DNA from: Thermoflexia bacterium
GTDB lineage: Bacteria > Chloroflexota > Anaerolineae > B4-G1
Assembly: GCA_011192155.1 (NCBI GenBank)
Contig: DUEK01000008.1
Coordinates: 1-64,000 of the forward strand
Reading direction: 5' to 3'
DNA length: 64,000 nt
Shown: positions 59,607 to 64,000 of the stretch, piece after piece
Numbering within the stretch: the stretch's first letter is position 1
Layout: each line of letters starts with the position of its first letter
Notes under the pieces: model-generated
The model's database searches: none
Told to the model about the DNA's origin: nothing
Seen by the model: the letters and a program-made list of their open reading frames with translations, nothing else
Position numbers and translations under genes: made by a program

Positions 59607-61109
59607 TTATCTCCCTGCGGCGTTGAGCAAACTGCGGTCCATCATATCGCGCAGCAGAGGGTGCTCGACGATTATGCCCTCTTCGAGCGCGGAAGCGGCG
59701 GCCAGCGTCCACAGAGGTATTTCCTCCTCCTCGTATAGTTGCGCCAGCAACCACGCCTGACGGCGCAGGCGGTTTGCCAGAAGACGCCGATAGTCATCGT
59801 CTATGAGGAACTTGATAGCATCATCTAGCAAAACCTCAAACTCAGCGTCGCCCTCCTCCGCCAGTCCCTTCTGAAGCAGTTCGCGGTAGCGAGAGACGAA
59901 GGGTTCCACCTCATCAGGATTAAAGAACCAGAAATCAAATTCGTCCAGGTTCAAAAGTTCCAAGCACTCTGCCAGCAACTCTTCCTGCTGAGATGGTTCC
60001 AGAGTGGGCAAGGGGAACTCTTCTATCTGACGCGCATCCTCGCCCTCCAGCCCCCCCCGCCAGGCCACATAAGCGGGCGGCAAACGGCGGCCGGCCTCGA
60101 GCGTGACCTGGTAGGCGCGGGCCACTTCGGCCCGGGCGCGCTCCAGGCTGACGTCCACAAACTCATTACCTCCAAACGAATCCGCCATTTCATCCAGCTC
60201 ATCCTTGTTCACAAAAGCGGTGAAACAATCCTTGATGCCTTCGTGATCGTTGAACATCAAGTCGAGCATCTGTAACTCGCCATCAGGCTGCTCGCGCGCG
60301 ACCAAGAGCACCTGCCCACCGCTGCCATCTATCGTGCATAGCAGACAACAATCGAGCGGCAGTGGGGAGGCAGTGAACCAGGAGGGAGTGTATTCCTCAT
60401 CCGGCGCGCCGATGCGTACCTCAAGCCGCAGGGCCGCGTTCTCGGCCGTGTGACGCACCAGGGTGGAAGGATCGTATTTAGCCCGTTCCGCCAGGATAGG
60501 GATAGTGGTTGTTTCTTTCATACGTTCGATGGCGTCTATAGCGGCAATGATCACGTCGTCATCGTCGTTGTGCAGCAATGTGGCCAAGAAGAGCAAGAGT
60601 CGGCGGTCTGCAAGGGGCGCTAACGCATCCTGCACGTATGCCGCCAGCACCTCTGGCGGCGCTTCCCCCATCATCTCTAGGAAAGCCTCTATATGGATAG
60701 GATCTTCAATCGTCGCCAACATCTGCTCCATCGAGTCCTGCATCAAAGCGCCGAGATCAGAGATGGCGCGGCGAAAGGTAGCCTCGTCAACCGGCGCGCC
60801 CAATACCTCTAGCGTCTGGATGACCATCATTTTCTCTTCGTCGCCGTAATCAGGGTTGCGCAGTGTGCGCCGCAATGGCCCCACCGCGCGTGTGTCGCCA
60901 AGCTCGCGTAGCAGCACGAGCGCCGCGAGACGGTTTTCTTGTTCCAGAGATTCGAGCAATTCTACGATCCGAGGCACAGCATCATCGGCAAGGCCCTGCA
61001 ACCGCCTGATGATGCGCTCGCCCTCTTCAACGTTCATCTTGGCGCTGTTTAGCCCCTCAACGAAGCGATCAATCAATCCAGTAACTTTTTTCTCATTTTC
61101 TTTCTTCAC
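59607..61109 (-). CDS. HEAT-repeat protein
   Basis: 500 aa. Residues about 30-230 contain HEAT-like helical pairs (AVPRIVELLESLEQENRLAA, LGDTRAVGPLRRTLRNPDYG, DDDVIIAAIDAIERM), a scaffold for protein contacts. The rest (about 240-500) is a separate helical domain (SPLPLDCCLLCTIDGSGGQ, MLDLMFNDHEGIKDCF, FWFFNPDEVEPFVSRYRELL) unknown to me, also seen as an extension in no family I can name. The start is a GTG at 61109 with a perfect GGAGGT 6 bp upstream. It is the first gene of the three-gene set down to the GH-A hydrolase. Confidence 0.82.
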   Translation of the reverse strand: MKKENEKKVTGLIDRFVEGLNSAKMNVEEGERIIRRLQGLADDAVPRIVELLESLEQENRLAALVLLRELGDTRAVGPLRRTLRNPDYGDEEKMMVIQTLEVLGAPVDEATFRRAISDLGALMQDSMEQMLATIEDPIHIEAFLEMMGEAPPEVLAAYVQDALAPLADRRLLLFLATLLHNDDDDVIIAAIDAIERMKETTTIPILAERAKYDPSTLVRHTAENAALRLEVRIGAPDEEYTPSWFTASPLPLDCCLLCTIDGSGGQVLLVAREQPDGELQMLDLMFNDHEGIKDCFTAFVNKDELDEMADSFGGNEFVDVSLERARAEVARAYQVTLEAGRRLPPAYVAWRGGLEGEDARQIEEFPLPTLEPSQQEELLAECLELLNLDEFDFWFFNPDEVEPFVSRYRELLQKGLAEEGDAEFEVLLDDAIKFLIDDDYRRLLANRLRRQAWLLAQLYEEEEIPLWTLAAASALEEGIIVEHPLLRDMMDRSLLNAAGR

Positions 61110-61159
61110 ACGTACACCTCCGGATTTATGGCACTGGTTCAGTTGAATGGGATTACGAT

Positions 61160-61215
61160 GTAGCCGAGGTTTCCATACCTCGTAGAGCCTTACGCGCTAT
61201 GGAAAGCGCGGCTAC
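61160..61215. repeat. Palindromic GTAGCCG element
   Basis: Arms GTAGCCG / CGGCTAC around inner TTTCCATA / TATGGAAA pairs. It is of the same style as the TAGCCGCGATTT hairpins at 53.8-54.0 kb. It fills part of the 244-bp gap 61110-61353, which holds no gene. Confidence 0.6.
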
Positions 61216-61353
61216 AAGCTCGTTTTTGAGCCACAATAGCCGATTCCCAGCGCCTATACTTGGGCTTGGAGGGATACCGGCTATTCGCCTGAGCACCCCT
61301 GTATATGGCCGCACCACGGGAGTTCCCAGAGAACCAAGCAATGTGACCGAGCA

Positions 61354-62400
61354 TCAGGCCAGCACGGGCGCACTTGGCGTCATCCCCAGGATTGGGTCAT
61401 CAAAAGTCTCCATCAGAGATCGCGCTGATCTAGCGCCAGCGAAAAGCCCCACCATCACTGCCGCCGCTTCCAGGCTCAAGGCGAGCGCCGTGGCGAGAAA
61501 CGCCAGTGGCGGGGTCACCACCAAAGCGGCGCCGAGGGCCGTTCCTATAGCCGGTATGCCGACAAAGACCAGCGCCACCCACAGCCCCCACAACGCCAAC
61601 CGAACCAATCCGCGATTCCAGTTCTTCCAAATCAGCCAGCCCGACCCCCACACGAGGGACTCGGCCACGACCGCTAACCCGGCCCTGGGGCGCGTCTCGA
61701 TCAGGCGTATCACCCGGCCGACGCCCTTCCCCAACTTCCACAGTTGATAGACCGCCCACGCCAACGCACCCACGATGATCAGCACGATTAACGCCAGCAG
61801 CCCCACCAACAGCCAAGGGTTGATGCGGGTCAGAACGTACGCCAGCGCCATCAGAATGACGGCAGCCACGTTTTCCAGAGTCGCATAAGCCGGCGCAGAT
61901 ATGTGGCCCGCCGTCCCCGTGGTGGCGCTGACCGCCGGCTTTGCCAGGAACTTGGCGCCAGTCAGAGCCGAGGCCGTCAGCGCGCCGCCGCCGGCCATCA
62001 GCCAGCCTGCCGCGCCGACAGATTGACCACTCGGATCAAAAATTTGCAAGGTCTGAAGGACATCGTAGAGCTCGGGGTTCATCTCGGCGATGACGCCAAC
62101 CGAGGCCAACGTCAGCAGCGCGGCCGAAGCCGGGACCACGAAACCACTGAGAAGATTGACAACCGTGTTGACCGCGTTCATAACTCCAGGACTGAGAAGT
62201 GAACCATAAGCCGGTAGAGTGGTGAGCACCCAGAACACGGCCACGATACCGATGAACCACCACGACTCTATAAAGGCCACCGGATGAGCCACACTGACCA
62301 GGTCAAACCTGGCCGCGACCGATATAATGATCAAGCACAAGTATTGATCAGCCGCGCCAGAAAGACCTCCCGTAGATATAGCGGATAGTAGTAATTCCAT
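61354..62400 (-). CDS. DUF4126-like membrane protein
   Basis: 348 aa with about seven hydrophobic segments (FIGIVAVFWVLTTLPAY, LLSGFVVPASAALLTLASVG, LLVGLLALIVLIIVGALAWA, LALSLEAAAVMVGLFAG). The N-terminal part, with LLSAISTGGLSGAADQYLCL and VMNAVNTVVNLLSGF, fits the DUF4126 family of unknown function. The second half is longer than the usual family member. GGGGGAAT stands before the ATG. It is divergent from the molybdenum hydroxylase gene with about 180 bp between them. Confidence 0.7.
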   Translation of the reverse strand: MELLLSAISTGGLSGAADQYLCLIIISVAARFDLVSVAHPVAFIESWWFIGIVAVFWVLTTLPAYGSLLSPGVMNAVNTVVNLLSGFVVPASAALLTLASVGVIAEMNPELYDVLQTLQIFDPSGQSVGAAGWLMAGGGALTASALTGAKFLAKPAVSATTGTAGHISAPAYATLENVAAVILMALAYVLTRINPWLLVGLLALIVLIIVGALAWAVYQLWKLGKGVGRVIRLIETRPRAGLAVVAESLVWGSGWLIWKNWNRGLVRLALWGLWVALVFVGIPAIGTALGAALVVTPPLAFLATALALSLEAAAVMVGLFAGARSARSLMETFDDPILGMTPSAPVLA

Positions 62401-62580
62401 ATCATTCCCCCTTTTCTTGTCGCCAGGTCATTCGAGTTCCTTGCCCTGCTAGTATACCCCTACTCACAATCCGCGCAAGTAGATGATTGCGCGCTCACAA
62501 ACTTGCGCCATTCGAGCGTAAGAGGTATACTCTTTTCCGCAGCAAACGGAAACCTCCAAATCAGCAAAAAGGAATAAACT

Positions 62581-64000
62581 ATGACTCCTAGAACAATTGG
62601 CAAATCCGTCACCCGCGTGGATGCCCGCGACAAAGTCACAGGAAAAGCAAAATATCCGGCCGACTATACACTGCCAGACACCCTGCACGCCAAAATCCTC
62701 TTTGCCGGACACCCCCACGCCCGCGTCTTGGGCATTGATACCGCAGAGGCCGAGGCCGTACCGGGAGTCATCGCCATCTTTACCGCTCAAGACGTGCCGG
62801 TCAACGAGTACGGCCTGCAAACTCCCGACCAGCCCGTTCTCTGCGGCCCCGGCTCCGACAAGCCCGGAACTGATGTGGTGCGCTTTGTTGGCGACCAGGT
62901 AGCGCTCATCGTAGCCGAGACTGAGCGAGCGGCCGCCCGCGCCCGCGACCTTGTTCACGTCGAGTATGAGGAGCGCCCCATCCTTAGCGACCCCTTCGAG
63001 GCGCTGGAGCCAGACGCGCCGCAGCTACACCCCTACCGCATGCCCAGCGAGTTCCATCCAGAACTAAACGGCATGGAGGGCAACCGCATCTGCCACCACC
63101 AGATCCGCAAAGGCGACATGGCAGCCGGATGGGCGGCTTCAGATGTGATCATCGAGAGCGAATACCGCACCCCCTTCCAGGAACACGCATACCTCCAGCC
63201 AGAGGCGGGCCTGGCGTATATAGACAAAGAGGGACGAGTAACGGTCGTGGCAGCCGGACAATGGACGTGGGAAGATCAGCAAGAGATCGCCCACTCGCTG
63301 GGCCTACAACCGGAGCAGGTACGGGTGATTTACCCGGCCATCGGCGGGGCCTTTGGCGGACGGGAGGACATGTCGGTGCAGATCGTGCTGGCGTTGGCGG
63401 CCTGGAAGCTCCAACGCCCGGTCAAGATCGTCTGGAGCCGCGAGGAATCCATCCTGGGCCATTGCAAGCGCCATCCTACGTGGATCCGCTGCAAACTGGG
63501 CGCTACCCGCGCGGGCGAACTGGTCGCAGCCCAAGTGCGCATCGTGGCCGACGGTGGGGCCTACTGTTATACCACCAACAAAGTCCTCGGCAACGCCGCC
63601 ATGACCTGCACTGGCCCCTATGATATCCCCAACATCAAAGTGGACGTGGACGGAGTTTATACCAACAACCCGCCCAGCGGAGCCTTTCGCGGTTTTGGCG
63701 CGCCGCAGGCTCTCTTTGCCGCCGAGACACAGATGAACAAACTGGCCGAGGCGCTGGCAATGGACCCGGTGGAACTACGGATAAAGAACCTGCTGCGCGA
63801 GGGCAGCCTGACCGCTATGGGCACCCCTCTGCCTGGCGGCGTGAACCTGATCGAAGTAACCGAGAAATGCGCCCGCGCCGCTGGCTGGCAACTGAAAGAC
63901 CCTTCGGGTTTCAGAAAACCCGAAGGGTCTCATATCGGCATCGCCGTTAGCCTCAAGAACACCGGTTTCTCCTTTGGTTATCAGGAAAACTGTTGGGCAA
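62581..64000 (+). CDS. Molybdenum hydroxylase large subunit, 5' part (XDH family)
   Basis: First 473 codons of a xanthine dehydrogenase-family molybdopterin-binding subunit; the gene runs off the window end. It begins with the family's IGKSVTRVDARDKVTGKAKY. The aldehyde-oxidase/xanthine-dehydrogenase a/b hammerhead (LHAKILFAGHPHARVLGIDT) and the Mo-binding region start (GGAFGGREDMSVQ, then SGAFRGFGAPQALFA) are clear. It oxidises a heterocycle, aldehyde or CoA-ester with water as oxygen donor. An in-frame palindrome at 63897-63930 encodes DPSGFRKPEGS, which breaks an otherwise canonical stretch. AAGGA stands 7 bp before the ATG. Small subunits are not in the window; substrate unknown. Confidence 0.88.
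   Translation, partial: MTPRTIGKSVTRVDARDKVTGKAKYPADYTLPDTLHAKILFAGHPHARVLGIDTAEAEAVPGVIAIFTAQDVPVNEYGLQTPDQPVLCGPGSDKPGTDVVRFVGDQVALIVAETERAAARARDLVHVEYEERPILSDPFEALEPDAPQLHPYRMPSEFHPELNGMEGNRICHHQIRKGDMAAGWAASDVIIESEYRTPFQEHAYLQPEAGLAYIDKEGRVTVVAAGQWTWEDQQEIAHSLGLQPEQVRVIYPAIGGAFGGREDMSVQIVLALAAWKLQRPVKIVWSREESILGHCKRHPTWIRCKLGATRAGELVAAQVRIVADGGAYCYTTNKVLGNAAMTCTGPYDIPNIKVDVDGVYTNNPPSGAFRGFGAPQALFAAETQMNKLAEALAMDPVELRIKNLLREGSLTAMGTPLPGGVNLIEVTEKCARAAGWQLKDPSGFRKPEGSHIGIAVSLKNTGFSFGYQENCWA
63897..63930. repeat. AGACCCTTCGGG palindrome inside a coding region
   Basis: Perfect 15-bp stem AGACCCTTCGGGTTT / AAACCCGAAGGGTCT with a 4-nt loop, in frame within the molybdenum hydroxylase gene. Confidence 0.88.

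Overview
The window is a GC-rich bacterial chromosome segment with about 49 protein genes on both strands. I saw no tRNA, rRNA, CRISPR array, prophage or transposase gene. Several traits together suggest a filamentous-type Chloroflexota (Anaerolineae-like), but this is inference without a marker-gene search. The traits are secreted lipoproteins with Thr/Pro-rich linkers, several YkuD L,D-transpeptidases, CapA-like and SH3 surface proteins, a HEAT-repeat protein, and many small palindromic or CACAGAG-type intergenic repeats.

Layout. 0.2-6.0 kb: a carbohydrate block (PelF-like glycosyltransferase, GH38-like hydrolase, MFS sugar-type transporter). 6.1-6.4 kb: a dispersed 150-bp repeat, whose inverted copy lies 48 kb away at 54.4 kb. 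6.7-11.4 kb: a flavoenzyme block (acyl-CoA dehydrogenase, EtfB, EtfA, then a 4-hydroxybutyryl-CoA-dehydratase-family protein) in which key catalytic residues are replaced. 11.7-14.8 kb: a secreted peptidase-MA-like protein and a membrane protein. 14.9-21.9 kb: a complete Opp/Dpp ABC importer operon (D, F, SBP, B, C). 22-25 kb: an ECF sigma factor with a coupled small protein, TrmD and an M19 dipeptidase. 25-33.5 kb: an FHA protein, a MrfA-like helicase, HAD phosphatase, CNB-histidine kinase, lipoprotein, L,D-transpeptidase and a MrfB-like exonuclease. 33.5-38.9 kb: cell-envelope genes (L,D-transpeptidase, CapA-like, S41 protease) and a GT2. 39-41.8 kb: cold-shock protein, SH3 protein and a winged-helix/ferredoxin protein. 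42.5-47.2 kb: two S41 proteases, SmpB, an unknown protein and an S1-domain protein. 47.3-52.7 kb: a URO-D-family protein, a multi-membrane protein and SucD/SucC. 53-57.4 kb: NUDIX, several repeat arrays and a single-chain MmeI-like restriction-modification enzyme. 57.4-62.4 kb: a clan GH-A hydrolase and three poorly known genes. 62.6-64.0 kb: the 5' part of a molybdenum hydroxylase large subunit, cut by the window end.

The most striking signal is the substrate-binding protein of the Opp/Dpp importer. The segment that is normally its C-terminus lies directly behind the lipoprotein signal peptide, and the protein stops exactly where that segment should begin. This looks like a natural circular permutation. 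The partner permease carries an extra block of about 68 residues in its first extracytoplasmic loop. Other notable signals are: a dehydratase-family protein lacking the His cluster ligand, next to an acyl-CoA dehydrogenase lacking its catalytic Glu; a MrfA helicase with an HNH nuclease inserted in its C-terminal domain; an MmeI-type enzyme whose specificity half is AT-rich and sits behind a nine-unit 22-bp tandem array; and dispersed palindromic elements that supply stop codons to genes or lie in frame inside them.
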